Positions 20,001-34,207 are shown, numbered from the stretch's first letter. The stretch: DNA of 64,000 nucleotides from Dromaius novaehollandiae (GCF_036370855.1 NC_088108.1:14159448-14223447); one strand, 5' to 3'. The notes: a model not told the origin generated them from the letters alone. Made by a program: numbers and translations.

Positions 20001-22791
20001 CGGAGACTAGCAGGGCTCTGCGTCTTTGGTCAGGTCTGCCGCCTTTGGAAAGGGTTAAAATGCCGGCCTGGGAGCTTTCTGGGAAGCCTTGAGAGTACCT
20101 GTGGGCTTCAGGTAAGCACTTTGTGCAGCTGTGTAATGGCTGCCTTGCAGGTGTGCTGTTCCTTCTGCCTGGCCCTGAGAGCAGATTGGCAAGAGAGGAC
20201 CCCCAAGAAGGGGGCTGGTTAGTTGGATTTAACCCATTTAGAAGTGATGCCCAGAAGTCCTTCAGCATCTGTCTTGGCAGCCTGTGGAGTGCAGCTGTAG
20301 ATTTCCCTGCCCGCGCAAGTGGTGGCCGAGTCCTGGGCTCAGGTCAGCACTTGGCTGTCGCTTTCTGCCCATCTTTCTGCTGTCTGCCAGCTGTGGAGCA
20401 GGAGGGTTGGAGGGCTGTGGGTCAGGGCTAGAAGGGAGTTGCTCTGGGTGGACCCTGACTCCTCCTGCGAGAGGCTAAAGCTAGGGCCGTGCCCGCACTG
20501 GGAGCTGCTTTGCAAGGTATCGCTTTGTAAGGGATGTGAATTTTAAACGTTACCTTTCTTTCCTGGTCTTGAGTCGGTAGTAAAGCCAAACACAAAATGC
20601 GAAGAAGATGATCAAAACGACGAGCGTTAAAGTGTTGGCAACGATGATGACGATTTTGTGTTTTGGAGGGCTGGGGTCAGCCTCTGCAGGACCCTTGGGG
20701 GAGAGTACTGCAAAACAGTGGCCAGAGATCAGCGTTTAATAAAAACGTGCATGCTGTGGTAGGTGAAAGGAAGGAAGGGGAGGGCTGAAGCGTGAAGAGC
20801 CCAAGCGCAGCAGCACACGCGTTACGGCCGTGGGGACGTGGCGTCCCAGCACGTGCGGGATGCCACGTGACATACTAGTTTGGTGCCGTGCATTGAGAAA
20901 ATGCCCCATTCTTCTCTTCTCCCCCCTGTTGCTTTTGGTGGTGTTGCTCCTCCTCTCACACCCCCTCCTTCCTGCACTGGGAGAAAGGGAAGCAGGAGCC
21001 TGCTGTCACGAGCGAGACCCACTCTTGTGCTGGGCCGAGGCTCGGCAGATGCTTGTGTGTGCCCAGGAGGGCGGCGCAGAAGGCTGTGGAAAGCCGCGTC
21101 TCTGCAGAAGAGCTCCTCCTCAAGTGTTCTCAGCTTTGGAAGGGAGCCCCCTGTTCTGCCTGTGCCCCCAGGTGCTGGCAGGGGCCCGTGGGAGCGCTGC
21201 CTTGCCCCTGGAGATTCACCCTTAGACAATGTTAGTGGGGGAGAGGAGGTCTTGCGTCGGAGTACGTACCTTCAGACAGCACCGAAGCCTCTCTTTCCCC
21301 AGGTATGGGGACCCCGTGTACAAGGAGAGTACACAGGAGAAGGCACACCAAGGCAGAGCAGCCAGCCATGTCTGCTGGTACTCCCAAAGCTGTGTGCGCA
21401 AATGAGGCCTGCCCGGCAACGGGGCCCTGGGTTGCCCTGGCGGTGCTGTGACATCGCCGGCGGGCGTGCAGACCTTGTGAAGGTGTCAGGAGCTCCTCAC
21501 AATGGGCCGCTGAGCGTGCGCGCGGCCTGCCAGCTCCTTCCCAGTCACCCTGCACAGGCGTGACCTCAGTGCCACCGGCTGTTTGTTGTAGGCCGTGCTT
21601 CTCCTGAGCGCCGTTTGGCGGGGAGGCGGTCTTTCACGGAGCCGGGCAGGCTGTGCAGACGAGCCTCTGCAGGGCCTGACGAAAGCTAGGGAGGATGCGC
21701 AGGAGCAGGCTGGGAGACTGTCTGGCTCCGTGCATTTCCCCACAGTAAAACAGTAGCCACAGTAAAACACTAGGCACATAAGGGAGTGCTTAAATGGGTA
21801 CGTCTGCTTTAGACCCCACGACAGGCAGAGGCTTTCCTTTCCCCGAAGAAAGGGAGGTGGCTGTGACCCTCCCCTTGCTTCTTGGGCTGACACGCTGCCC
21901 CGGCAAGGCAGCGGAAGCCCCGTCTCAGCCAGGCCCGGCCCCACAGAGAGGAAGCAAAGCAAGTCTGACTGGAGCTTCCTAGGTTGTGAGGGAGCTGGTA
22001 GGCTTCGAGTCTGGGTTTGGTGGGAGCTGAAGCAGCTCGCGGGTGCTGTAGGGGGGACTGTGCTTTCTGAAGGAGCTTGTCCTTAAAACGCAGCTTCCCC
22101 TGTTTGTGTCCCACATGTGGCCCAAGCGGGAAGGAGCTGCGTGTGCCCTGTAGAGTCGGCAGTGAGTGCGGTTGTGCGCTCAGAGCCGTGTCTCTGGCAG
22201 GGGTGGGCAGAGACGGGGAGCGTCTCTGGAGAGAATGGTACCCGCAGGGCTCGAGCGTGGCCCAGAATCCCTTCTGCTGGGGTCTGAAGGCCATTTTTCC
22301 ATGGGGTCCGCTGCCCTGTAAGCGGGGATTGCTAACGGAGGGCGAGTGAGAGCTACGTCGGGAGGCACCTTCACTGGTAGGAAGTCTTCTGAAGTCCGGG
22401 GAGTCTGCTGGGTGCCTTTCAAGCATGGCGTCGCTGTCCTGCACCTGTGCTTGTGGTGTTGGCAGTTAGGCAGGCTTTTGAGGAAGAGCGGTGCGTGCAG
22501 GCAGTGCTTGCTGTGCCTCAAGAGAAGTGGCAGTGGCACAGCAGAAGAGAAAGGATCAGCTGCACCACGGTGCCTGGGGCCACAGGCTGATGCTGCTTGT
22601 GCCATGGTGTGTCCGGCGGGGGCTGAGGGTCGAGCCCGTTGTCTCTGGAGCAAGGTGCAACTGAACCGGGATGTGGTTAAGGCACGCTTTTGTGGATGTG
22701 GTGGCGTTTGGGGTGTAGGAAGTGGGTGTAGATGCATTTGTGTCCTCCTCCTGGGATCTGTGCTGCCTGGTGGTGGGCAGCGGTGGGTTAT
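17098..22791. repeat. Macrosatellite unit 4 (5694 bp, group A)
   Basis: Near-identical to unit 3, including no 14-bp insertion and the aaaggaaggaagg variant. It is the first unit with ggaaaagctggc, which all later units share. CpG island about 17497-19357. Confidence 0.97.
19282..21369 (-). CDS. Unit 4 copy of the 160-aa membrane-protein gene
   Basis: Join 21369-21270, 20707-20554, 19683-19540, 19366-19282. Same predicted protein; short intron 1; intact gtacgt donor. AATAAA at 18884-18889. Confidence 0.74.
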
Positions 22792-25700
22792 TGTTCATGT
22801 CTCGGTGGCCTGAAGGCGGTCTTGTTAGTCTGAGCGCTTGCAGCTCTGGGTTGGAGGTGGTGTCTTGTGAAGACCTGGGCAGTAGTTGGTTTGCTGCTTG
22901 TGGAGTTGCTGCTGGCTGGAGGTGAGCTGCTTGAGGGAAGAGAGATGTTCTTGCAGCCTGTGAGTGCCGCGCTCGGGCTTTTCAGCTGGTTTGTGTCATA
23001 AGCAGCTACCCTGAGCCCCTCAGTCGCACTGGGGCTGCGATGCAGGCTGAGTAGCTGTGTTGTTTGTGGAGCAGCTTGTGTGAGGCCTGGTTGCCGCAAG
23101 GAAGAGGGTGCGGAGCTGCTGGAGCAGAAGTGCCCATGAAGGTTGTGCTGGAAGACCTCAAACCCAGGAGCAGTTGAGGTTGGAAGGGCTGCCTGGAGGC
23201 CCCTGAATGCGCTGGCATGCCCAAAGCGGGTCTAATTCACCCGGGCAGCTCGGGGCCTCGTGCAGTCGTGTCTCCAACTGCCCAGGTCTGGGAAAAGCTG
23301 GCATTTCCTCTTTGTGGCCTTGCGGTCACTGGACTGTGTGGAGACCGTGTGGGCTGTGGTGTGCGGTTTGGCCTCTTTGCTGGTGTGATGCGCGAGCTGG
23401 CACAGGGAGCAGCGAAGCCGCGAGCTCCTGGTGGAGAAGCCCCGGAGGCGCTGACGAGCCGTGCGGCTTTGCCCCGCTCGTCTCGAAGGGGCCCGGCTCC
23501 CGAAGCGCCTGCGAGAGTCACGTGAGAACGGCGGCGGTTCTCCGCAGGAGATGCAGGGGCCCTGTGCGCGTGCAGCAGCTCTTTTTGAAGCACTCTGCAG
23601 CGGTCTGTGGTTATTCTGCCATCGTGTGGCTGTGAAGAGCTGGCGGGCCGAGGTTTCTGCAGGAGGTGATGAGACCGCGCTTCTCAGAGCAGGAGCAGCC
23701 CAGCGCGTCGCGGGGGGTGTCGCCAGGGCTGTCGGCGCGGTTTGCGCCTTGCCGCAGGCTGCTGTGCGGGAAAGGGGCTTTGGAGCAGTTGCCCCACGGG
23801 CATGGCGGAGGAGCGCTGGGAAGGGGTCGTGGGCGTGGGGTGGTGGAGCTGGGGCGCCTGTGGGAGCTGCGTGCGCGTGTCAGGGCGCGCGGAGCGGCAG
23901 AGGAGGGCAGCAGGCTGCCCGAGCGCCGGGCGCCGCTAGGGCGCAGGTGGTGGCTGTGGCGGGGAGGGGGCTTTGCTGCACGGGGCAGTGGGACAGAGCG
24001 CCCGCCGCCTCCAGCCCCGGCGCCGCGGCCGGGCTCCGGCTGTGCCCGCACGGCTGCTGCCGAGGCCCCGAGGCCTGGCCACCGGGACGCTCTGCAGCCC
24101 CGCGTTGGAAAGCCCCATTACTTGGATTTAGAAATCCTAGTTAGCTGGATTTAGAAATCCTAGTTAGTTGGATTTAACCCATTCAAGAGTGCCGCCGGCG
24201 CAGCCGCGGGCAGTGCGGAGCACAGACAGGCCATGAGCCGCCAGCAGGGTTGTGGCGCTTCCCGGCCCTGCTGGGTGGGCACGAGTGAGTTGTGCCCGGG
24301 AGCCGGCGCGAAAGCGCGGGGAGCGAACGCGGGGCTGCGGGCCCACGGCCCTGTGTCTGGCTCTTGTAGCTGGCGTCCCCCACGCTCCCTCTCGCACGGG
24401 AGCGCTCCTGGCCAAAGCCCTCAGGCCCAGCCGTGTTGGTGCTGGAGCGCGTGCGAGTGGAGGAGCTCTGTGCCCCAAGGCCTGTGGGTGGGAGAGATCC
24501 CCCCCACCCCCGGCCCCCGCGAGCTGCTCTAAGGAAACACCACTCTGGCATTGCGTGAGCTCTGCCTCCTCTCTGTCTTTATTGCCCAGGGGCCTCCTCG
24601 TGCGGGTGGCCGTGCGCAATGATGGCGCCGGCCCGAGACGGAGGAGCACGGTGCGGGCAGGCTGGGCGGAGGGACGGTGCCGTGGCCTGGTGTCGGGGCC
24701 GGCTGTGGCTTTGCGGGCACGCTCTGGAGCAGGCGCAGGCCTGGGGCAGCGGCCGCAGACTCTCTGCGCTTTGGGCAACAGAGTTGTGGGCACGCGGGGA
24801 GGTGAGTTTGTGGGCGCACGGGCCGGTGCTTCGCCAGGGCTCTGCTGGGCTCTGGCTGACGTGTCCGAGCATCGGCGTCGCTCTCGTCGTGCCTCAGTGG
24901 CCCCGGTGCCCGTCTCCCACCGCACGGCCCCAGTCTGGCTCGGTGTCGGTGTGCCTAGCCCAGCGTGCTGCCCGCTCAGGCCTCGTCGCTGGTCAGTGCT
25001 TCGAGCCTGCCCGTGCCAGGCGCACCTGCATCTGCAGTGTTCTCCTCCTGCGTGGTGGCACTGAAATGGAAGCCGGGGTTGTGTGCAGTAACTCTCTGAA
25101 GGGCACACTGGCCAGCCCCAAGGGAAAGGGAGCAGGAGAATATGCCCTTAAGCCGCCCCAAAGCAAGCCCGCCCTTGAAAGGGGCGCAGCGTAGCCTGAG
25201 CAAGGTGTCTTCTGCTTCTGTGGTGGTGATTACCTGTCCCTGGAAGAGCTTCTGCTGAACCCTCCCAAGCCTGGTGTGGGAGGCCAGGGTGGAAGAAGGA
25301 GGCCGCCATAGAGATATTCGTCTCCGTTGCTTGTGTTGCTGCCGAACTCTAAGCTTGCAGCGCTTGGAGAAGCACACCTGGAGCAGGTACACTGCAGGCT
25401 GGCGGGATGCTGGAAATAACGCATTAGCAGATGAACTTTGTGTTGGTGCGAGTTTGAAGAGGGGAAGGTTTGAAGGGACTTGCTCGGATGGAGCTTTTTG
25501 TCCTGGAGGCAGGACAGAACTCACCTCTCCAGAGTGGCAGCGGGTCTGGCAAGCGGATGCCTCGGCATCGTCCTCTGGAGACCTAGGAATCGTACCGAGA
25601 GGTATGGTAAAGGATTTTTAGTTGTCCTTTTGAAAGGAAGCGCGCTGCCTAGTAGGGAACTTGTGCTCTGTTCCATTTGCCAGGGAAAGCCCCTCGGAGA

Positions 25701-28499
25701 CTAGCAGGGCTCTGCGTCTTTGGTCAGGTCTGCCGCCTTTGGAAAGGGTTAAAATGCCGGCCTGGGAGCTTTCTGGGAAGCCTTGAGAGTACCTGTGGGC
25801 TTCAGGTAAGCACTTTGTGCAGCTGTGTAATGGCTGCCTTGCAGGTGTGCTGTTCCTTCTGCCTGGCCCTGAGAGCAGATTGGCAAGAGAGGACCCCCAA
25901 GAAGGGGGCTGGTTAGTTGGATTTAACCCATTTAGAAGTGATGCCCAGAAGTCCTTCAGCATCTGTCTTGGCAGCCTGTGGAGTGCAGCTGTAGATTTCC
26001 CTGCCCGCGCAAGTGGTGTCCGAGTCCTGGGCTCAGGTCAGCACTTGGCTGTCGCTTTCTGCCCATCTTTCTGCTGTCTGCCAGCTGTGGAGCAGGAGGG
26101 TTGGAGGGCTGTGGGTCAGGGCTAGAAGGGAGTTGCTCTGGGTGGACCCTGACTCCTCCTGCGAGAGGCTAAAGCTAGGGCCGTGCCCGCACTGGGAGCT
26201 GCTTTGCAAGGTATCGCTTTGTAAGGGATGTGAATTTTAAACGTTACCTTTCTTTCCTGGTCTTGAGTCGGTAGTAAAGCCAAACACAAAATGCGAAGAA
26301 GATGATCAAAACGACGAGCGTTAAAGTGTTGGCAACGATGATGACGATTTTGTGTTTTGGAGGGCTGGGGTCAGCCTCTGCAGGACCCTTGGGGGAGAGT
26401 ACTGCAAAACAGTGGCCAGAGATCAGCGTTTAATAAAAACGTGCATGCTGTGGTAGGTGAAAGGTAGGAAGGGGAGGGCTGAAGCGTGAAGAGCCCAAGC
26501 GCAGCAGCACACGCGTTACGGCCGTGGGGACGTGGCGTCCCAGCACGTGCGGGATGCCACGTGACATACTAGTTTGGTGCCGTGCATTGAGAAAATGCCC
26601 CATTCTTCTCTTCTCCCCCCTGTTGCTTTTGGTGGTGTTGCTCCTCCTCTCACACCCCCTCCTTCCTGCACTGGGAGAAAGGGAAGCAGGAGCCTGCTGT
26701 CACGAGCGAGACCCACTCTTGTGCTGGGCCGAGGCTCGGCAGATGCTTGTGTGTGCCCAGGGCGGGCAGCGCAGGAGGGCGGCGCAGAAGGCTGTGGAAA
26801 GCCGCGTCTCTGCAGAAGAGCTCCTCCTCAAGTGTTCTCAGCTTTGGAAGGGAGCCCCCTGTTCTGCCTGTGCCCCCAGGTGCTGGCAGGGGCCCGTGGG
26901 AGCGCTGCCTTGCCCCTGGAGATTCACCCTTAGACAATGTTAGTGGGGGAGAGGAGGTCTTGCGTCGGAGTACGTACCTTCAGACAGCACCGAAGCCTCT
27001 CTTTCCCCAGGTATGGGGACCCCGTGTACAAGGAGAGTACACAGGAGAAGGCACACCAAGGCAGAGCAGCCAGCCATGTCTGCTGGTACTCCCAAAGCTG
27101 TGTGCGCAAATGAGGCCTGCCCGGCAACGGGGCCCTGGGTTGCCCTGGCGGTGCTGTGACATCGCCGGCGGGCGTGCAGACCTTGTGAAGGTGTCAGGAG
27201 CTCCTCACAATGGGCCGCTGAGCGTGCGCGCGGCCTGCCAGCTCCTTCCCAGTCACCCTGCACAGGCGTGACCTCAGTGCCACCGGCTGTTTGTTGTAGG
27301 CCGTGCTTCTCCTGAGCGCCGTTTGGCGGGGAGGCGGTCTTTCACGGAGCCGGGCAGGCTGTGCAGACGAGCCTCTGCAGGGCCTGACGAAAGCTAGGGA
27401 GGATGCGCAGGAGCAGGCTGGGAGACTGTCTGGCTCCGTGCATTTCCCCACAGTAAAACAGTAGCCAGAGTAAAACACTAGGCACATAAGGGAGTGCTTA
27501 AATGGGTACGTCTGCTTTAGACCCCACGACAGGCAGAGGCTTTCCTTTCCCCGAAGAAAGGGAGGTGGCTGTGACCCTCCCCTTGCTTCTTGGGCTGACA
27601 CGCTGCCCCGGCAAGGCAGCGGAAGCCCCGTCTCAGCCAGGCCCGGCCCCACAGAGAGGAAGCAAAGCAAGTCTGACTGGAGCTTCCTAGGTTGTGAGGG
27701 AGCTGGTAGGCTTCGAGTCTGGGTTTGGTGGGAGCTGAAGCAGCTCGCGGGTGCTGTAGGGGGGACTGTGCTTTCTGAAGGAGCTTGTCCTTAAAACGCA
27801 GCTTCCCCTGTTTGTGTCCCACATGTGGCCCAAGCGGGAAGGAGCTGCGTGTGCCCTGTAGAGTCGGCAGTGAGTGCGGTTGTGCGCTCAGAGCCGTGTC
27901 TCTGGCAGGGGTGGGCAGAGACGGGGAGCGTCTCTGGAGAGAATGGTACCCGCAGGGCTCGAGCGTGGCCCAGAATCCCTTCTGCTGGGGTCTGAAGGCC
28001 ATTTTTCCATGGGGTCCGCTGCCCTGTAAGCGGGGATTGCTAACGGAGGGCGAGTGAGAGCTACGTCGGGAGGCACCTTCACTGGTAGGAAGTCTTCTGA
28101 AGTCCGGGGAGTCTGCTGGGTGCCTTTCAAGCATGGCGTCGCTGTCCTGCACCTGTGCTTGTGGTGTTGGCAGTTAGGCAGGCTTTTGAGGAAGAGCGGT
28201 GCGTGCAGGCAGTGCTTGCTGTGCCTCAAGAGAAGTGGCAGTGGCACAGCAGAAGAGAAAGGATCAGCTGCACCACGGTGCCTGGGGCCACAGGCTGATG
28301 CTGCTTGTGCCATGGTGTGTCCGGCGGGGGCTGAGGGTCGAGCCCGTTGTCTCTGGAGCAAGGTGCAACTGAACCGGGATGTGGTTAAGGCACGCTTTTG
28401 TGGATGTGGTGGCGTTTGGGGTGTAGGAAGTGGGTGTAGATGCATTTGTGTCCTCCTCCTGGGATCTGTGCTGCCTGGTGGTGGGCAGCGGTGGGTTAT
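22792..28499. repeat. Macrosatellite unit 5 (5708 bp, group A with insertion)
   Basis: Combines the 14-bp insertion (26761-26774) with the group-A E-box block, a combination seen only here and in unit 6. Private changes are gttgtgcccggg (about 24294) and cagagtaaaaca (about 27470). CpG island about 23191-25051. Confidence 0.97.
24976..27077 (-). CDS. Unit 5 copy of the 160-aa membrane-protein gene
   Basis: Join 27077-26978, 26401-26248, 25377-25234, 25060-24976. Same predicted protein; intron 1 with the 14-bp insertion; intact gtacgt donor. The 5' flank has a private C-to-G in one of the paired cacagtaaaaca elements near 27470. AATAAA at 24578-24583. Confidence 0.74.
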
Positions 28500-31400
28500 T
28501 GTTCATGTCTCGGTGGCCTGAAGGCGGTCTTGTTAGTCTGAGCGCTTGCAGCTCTGGGTTGGAGGTGGTGTCTTGTGAAGACCTGGGCAGTAGTTGGTTT
28601 GCTGCTTGTGGAGTTGCTGCTGGCTGGAGGTGAGCTGCTTGAGGGAAGAGAGATGTTCTTGCAGCCTGTGAGTGCCGCGCTCGGGCTTTTCAGCTGGTTT
28701 GTGTCATAAGCAGCTACCCTGAGCCCCTCAGTCGCACTGGGGCTGCGATGCAGGCTGAGTAGCTGTGTTGTTTGTGGAGCAGCTTGTGTGAGGCCTGGTT
28801 GCCGCAAGGAAGAGGGTGCGGAGCTGCTGGAGCAGAAGTGCCCATGAAGGTTGTGCTGGAAGACCTCAAACCCAGGAGCAGTTGAGGTTGGAAGGGCTGC
28901 CTGGAGGCCCCTGAATGCGCTGGCATGCCCAAAGCGGGTCTAATTCACCCGGGCAGCTCGGGGCCTCGTGCAGTCGTGTCTCCAACTGCCCAGGTCTGGG
29001 AAAAGCTGGCATTTCCTCTTTGTGGCCTTGCGGTCACTGGACTGTGTGGAGACCGTGTGGGCTGTGGTGTGCGGTTTGGCCTCTTTGCTGGTGTGATGCG
29101 CGAGCTGGCACAGGGAGCAGCGAAGCCGCGAGCTCCTGGTGGAGAAGCCCCGGAGGCGCTGACGAGCCGTGCGGCTTTGCCCCGCTCGTCTCGAAGGGGC
29201 CCGGCTCCCGAAGCGCCTGCGAGAGTCACGTGAGAACGGCGGCGGTTCTCCGCAGGAGATGCAGGGGCCCTGTGCGCGTGCAGCAGCTCTTTTTGAAGCA
29301 CTCTGCAGCGGTCTGTGGTTATTCTGCCATCGTGTGGCTGTGAAGAGCTGGCGGGCCGAGGTTTCTGCAGGAGGTGATGAGACCGCGCTTCTCAGAGCAG
29401 GAGCAGCCCAGCGCGTCGCGGGGGGTGTCGCCAGGGCTGTCGGCGCGGTTTGCGCCTTGCCGCAGGCTGCTGTGCGGGAAAGGGGCTTTGGAGCAGTTGC
29501 CCCACGGGCATGGCGGAGGAGCGCTGGGAAGGGGTCGTGGGCGTGGGGTGGTGGAGCTGGGGCGCCTGTGGGAGCTGCGTGCGCGTGTCAGGGCGCGCGG
29601 AGCGGCAGAGGAGGGCAGCAGGCTGCCCGAGCGCCGGGCGCCGCTAGGGCGCAGGTGGTGGCTGTGGCGGGGAGGGGGCTTTGCTGCACGGGGCAGTGGG
29701 ACAGAGCGCCCGCCGCCTCCAGCCCCGGCGCCGCGGCCGGGCTCCGGCTGTGCCCGCACGGCTGCTGCCGAGGCCCCGAGGCCTGGCCACCGGGACGCTC
29801 TGCAGCCCCGCGTTGGAAAGCCCCATTACTTGGATTTAGAAATCCTAGTTAGCTGGATTTAGAAATCCTAGTTAGTTGGATTTAACCCATTCAAGAGTGC
29901 CGCCGGCGCAGCCGCGGGCAGTGCGGAGCACAGACAGGCCATGAGCCGCCAGCAGGGTTGTGGCGCTTCCCGGCCCTGCTGGGTGGGCACGAGTGAGTTG
30001 TGGCCGGGAGCCGGCGCGAAAGCGCGGGGAGCGAACGCGGGGCTGCGGGCCCACGGCCCTGTGTCTGGCTCTTGTAGCTGGCGTCCCCCACGCTCCCTCT
30101 CGCACGGGAGCGCTCCTGGCCAAAGCCCTCAGGCCCAGCCGTGTTGGTGCTGGAGCGCGTGCGAGTGGAGGAGCTCTGTGCCCCAAGGCCTGTGGGTGGG
30201 AGAGATCCCCCCCACCCCCGGCCCCCGCGAGCTGCTCTAAGGAAACACCACTCTGGCATTGCGTGAGCTCTGCCTCCTCTCTGTCTTTATTGCCCAGGGG
30301 CCTCCTCGTGCGGGTGGCCGTGCGCAATGATGGCGCCGGCCCGAGACGGAGGAGCACGGTGCGGGCAGGCTGGGCGGAGGGACGGTGCCGTGGCCTGGTG
30401 TCGGGGCCGGCTGTGGCTTTGCGGGCACGCTCTGGAGCAGGCGCAGGCCTGGGGCAGCGGCCGCAGACTCTCTGCGCTTTGGGCAACAGAGTTGTGGGCA
30501 CGCGGGGAGGTGAGTTTGTGGGCGCACGGGCCGGTGCTTCGCCAGGGCTCTGCTGGGCTCTGGCTGACGTGTCCGAGCATCGGCGTCGCTCTCGTCGTGC
30601 CTCAGTGGCCCCGGTGCCCGTCTCCCACCGCACGGCCCCAGTCTGGCTCGGTGTCGGTGTGCCTAGCCCAGCGTGCTGCCCGCTCAGGCCTCGTCGCTGG
30701 TCAGTGCTTCGAGCCTGCCCGTGCCAGGCGCACCTGCATCTGCAGTGTTCTCCTCCTGCGTGGTGGCACTGAAATGGAAGCCGGGGTTGTGTGCAGTAAC
30801 TCTCTGAAGGGCACACTGGCCAGCCCCAAGGGAAAGGGAGCAGGAGAATATGCCCTTAAGCCGCCCCAAAGCAAGCCCGCCCTTGAAAGGGGCGCAGCGT
30901 AGCCTGAGCAAGGTGTCTTCTGCTTCTGTGGTGGTGATTACCTGTCCCTGGAAGAGCTTCTGCTGAACCCTCCCAAGCCTGGTGTGGGAGGCCAGGGTGG
31001 AAGAAGGAGGCCGCCATAGAGATATTCGTCTCCGTTGCTTGTGTTGCTGCCGAACTCTAAGCTTGCAGCGCTTGGAGAAGCACACCTGGAGCAGGTACAC
31101 TGCAGGCTGGCGGGATGCTGGAAATAACGCATTAGCAGATGAACTTTGTGTTGGTGCGAGTTTGAAGAGGGGAAGGTTTGAAGGGACTTGCTCGGATGGA
31201 GCTTTTTGTCCTGGAGGCAGGACAGAACTCACCTCTCCAGAGTGGCAGCGGGTCTGGCAAGCGGATGCCTCGGCATCGTCCTCTGGAGACCTAGGAATCG
31301 TACCGAGAGGTATGGTAAAGGATTTTTAGTTGTCCTTTTGAAAGGAAGCGCGCTGCCTAGTAGGGAACTTGTGCTCTGTTCCATTTGCCAGGGAAAGCCC

Positions 31401-34207
31401 CTCGGAGACTAGCAGGGCTCTGCGTCTTTGGTCAGGTCTGCCGCCTTTGGAAAGGGTTAAAATGCCGGCCTGGGAGCTTTCTGGGAAGCCTTGAGAGTAC
31501 CTGTGGGCTTCAGGTAAGCACTTTGTGCAGCTGTGTAATGGCTGCCTTGCAGGTGTGCTGTTCCTTCTGCCTGGCCCTGAGAGCAGATTGGCAAGAGAGG
31601 ACCCCCAAGAAGGGGGCTGGTTAGTTGGATTTAACCCATTTAGAAGTGATGCCCAGAAGTCCTTCAGCATCTGTCTTGGCAGCCTGTGGAGTGCAGCTGT
31701 AGATTTCCCTGCCCGCGCAAGTGGTGGCCGAGTCCTGGGCTCAGGTCAGCACTTGGCTGTCGCTTTCTGCCCATCTTTCTGCTGTCTGCCAGCTGTGGAG
31801 CAGGAGGGTTGGAGGGCTGTGGGTCAGGGCTAGAAGGGAGTTGCTCTGGGTGGACCCTGACTCCTCCTGCGAGAGGCTAAAGCTAGGGCCGTGCCCGCAC
31901 TGGGAGCTGCTTTGCAAGGTATCGCTTTGTAAGGGATGTGAATTTTAAACGTTACCTTTCTTTCCTGGTCTTGAGTCGGTAGTAAAGCCAAACACAAAAT
32001 GCGAAGAAGATGATCAAAACGACGAGCGTTAAAGTGTTGGCAACGATGATGACGATTTTGTGTTTTGGAGGGCTGGGGTCAGCCTCTGCAGGACCCTTGG
32101 GGGAGAGTACTGCAAAACAGTGGCCAGAGATCAGCGTTTAATAAAAACGTGCATGCTGTGGTAGGTGAAAGGTAGGAAGGGGAGGGCTGAAGCGTGAAGA
32201 GCCCAAGCGCAGCAGCACACGCGTTACGGCCGTGGGGACGTGGCGTCCCAGCACGTGCGGGATGCCACGTGACATACTAGTTTGGTGCCGTGCATTGAGA
32301 AAATGCCCCATTCTTCTCTTCTCCCCCCTGTTGCTTTTGGTGGTGTTGCTCCTCCTCTCACACCCCCTCCTTCCTGCACTGGGAGAAAGGGAAGCAGGAG
32401 CCTGCTGTCACGAGCGAGACCCACTCTTGTGCTGGGCCGAGGCTCGGCAGATGCTTGTGTGTGCCCAGGGCGGGCAGCGCAGGAGGGCGGCGCAGAAGGC
32501 TGTGGAAAGCCGCGTCTCTGCAGAAGAGCTCCTCCTCAAGTGTTCTCAGCTTTGGAAGGGAGCCCCCTGTTCTGCCTGTGCCCCCAGGTGCTGGCAGGGG
32601 CCCGTGGGAGCGCTGCCTTGCCCCTGGAGATTCACCCTTAGACAATGTTAGTGGGGGAGAGGAGGTCTTGCGTCGGAGTACGTACCTTCAGACAGCACCG
32701 AAGCCTCTCTTTCCCCAGGTATGGGGACCCCGTGTACAAGGAGAGTACACAGGAGAAGGCACACCAAGGCAGAGCAGCCAGCCATGTCTGCTGGTACTCC
32801 CAAAGCTGTGTGCGCAAATGAGGCCTGCCCGGCAACGGGGCCCTGGGTTGCCCTGGCGGTGCTGTGACATCGCCGGCGGGCGTGCAGACCTTGTGAAGGT
32901 GTCAGGAGCTCCTCACAATGGGCCGCTGAGCGTGCGCGCGGCCTGCCAGCTCCTTCCCAGTCACCCTGCACAGGCGTGACCTCAGTGCCACCGGCTGTTT
33001 GTTGTAGGCCGTGCTTCTCCTGAGCGCCGTTTGGCGGGGAGGCGGTCTTTCACGGAGCCGGGCAGGCTGTGCAGACGAGCCTCTGCAGGGCCTGACGAAA
33101 GCTAGGGAGGATGCGCAGGAGCAGGCTGGGAGACTGTCTGGCTCCGTGCATTTCCCCACAGTAAAACAGTAGCCACAGTAAAACACTAGGCACATAAGGG
33201 AGTGCTTAAATGGGTACGTCTGCTTTAGACCCCACGACAGGCAGAGGCTTTCCTTTCCCCGAAGAAAGGGAGGTGGCTGTGACCCTCCCCTTGCTTCTTG
33301 GGCTGACACGCTGCCCCGGCAAGGCAGCGGAAGCCCCGTCTCAGCCAGGCCCGGCCCCACAGAGAGGAAGCAAAGCAAGTCTGACTGGAGCTTCCTAGGT
33401 TGTGAGGGAGCTGGTAGGCTTCGAGTCTGGGTTTGGTGGGAGCTGAAGCAGCTCGCGGGTGCTGTAGGGGGGACTGTGCTTTCTGAAGGAGCTTGTCCTT
33501 AAAACGCAGCTTCCCCTGTTTGTGTCCCACATGTGGCCCAAGCGGGAAGGAGCTGCGTGTGCCCTGTAGAGTCGGCAGTGAGTGCGGTTGTGCGCTCAGA
33601 GCCGTGTCTCTGGCAGGGGTGGGCAGAGACGGGGAGCGTCTCTGGAGAGAATGGTACCCGCAGGGCTCGAGCGTGGCCCAGAATCCCTTCTGCTGGGGTC
33701 TGAAGGCCATTTTTCCATGGGGTCCGCTGCCCTGTAAGCGGGGATTGCTAACGGAGGGCGAGTGAGAGCTACGTCGGGAGGCACCTTCACTGGTAGGAAG
33801 TCTTCTGAAGTCCGGGGAGTCTGCTGGGTGCCTTTCAAGCATGGCGTCGCTGTCCTGCACCTGTGCTTGTGGTGTTGGCAGTTAGGCAGGCTTTTGAGGA
33901 AGAGCGGTGCGTGCAGGCAGTGCTTGCTGTGCCTCAAGAGAAGTGGCAGTGGCACAGCAGAAGAGAAAGGATCAGCTGCACCACGGTGCCTGGGGCCACA
34001 GGCTGATGCTGCTTGTGCCATGGTGTGTCCGGCGGGGGCTGAGGGTCGAGCCCGTTGTCTCTGGAGCAAGGTGCAACTGAACCGGGATGTGGTTAAGGCA
34101 CGCTTTTGTGGATGTGGTGGCGTTTGGGGTGTAGGAAGTGGGTGTAGATGCATTTGTGTCCTCCTCCTGGGATCTGTGCTGCCTGGTGGTGGGCAGCGGT
34201 GGGTTAT
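28500..34207. repeat. Macrosatellite unit 6 (5708 bp, group A with insertion)
   Basis: Carries the 14-bp insertion (32469-32482), the group-A E-box block and the agtggtggccgag variant of units 3 and 4, so it joins features of units 3/4 and unit 5. CpG island about 28899-30759. Confidence 0.97.
30684..32785 (-). CDS. Unit 6 copy of the 160-aa membrane-protein gene
   Basis: Join 32785-32686, 32109-31956, 31085-30942, 30768-30684. Same predicted protein; intron 1 with insertion; intact gtacgt donor. AATAAA at 30286-30291. Confidence 0.74.
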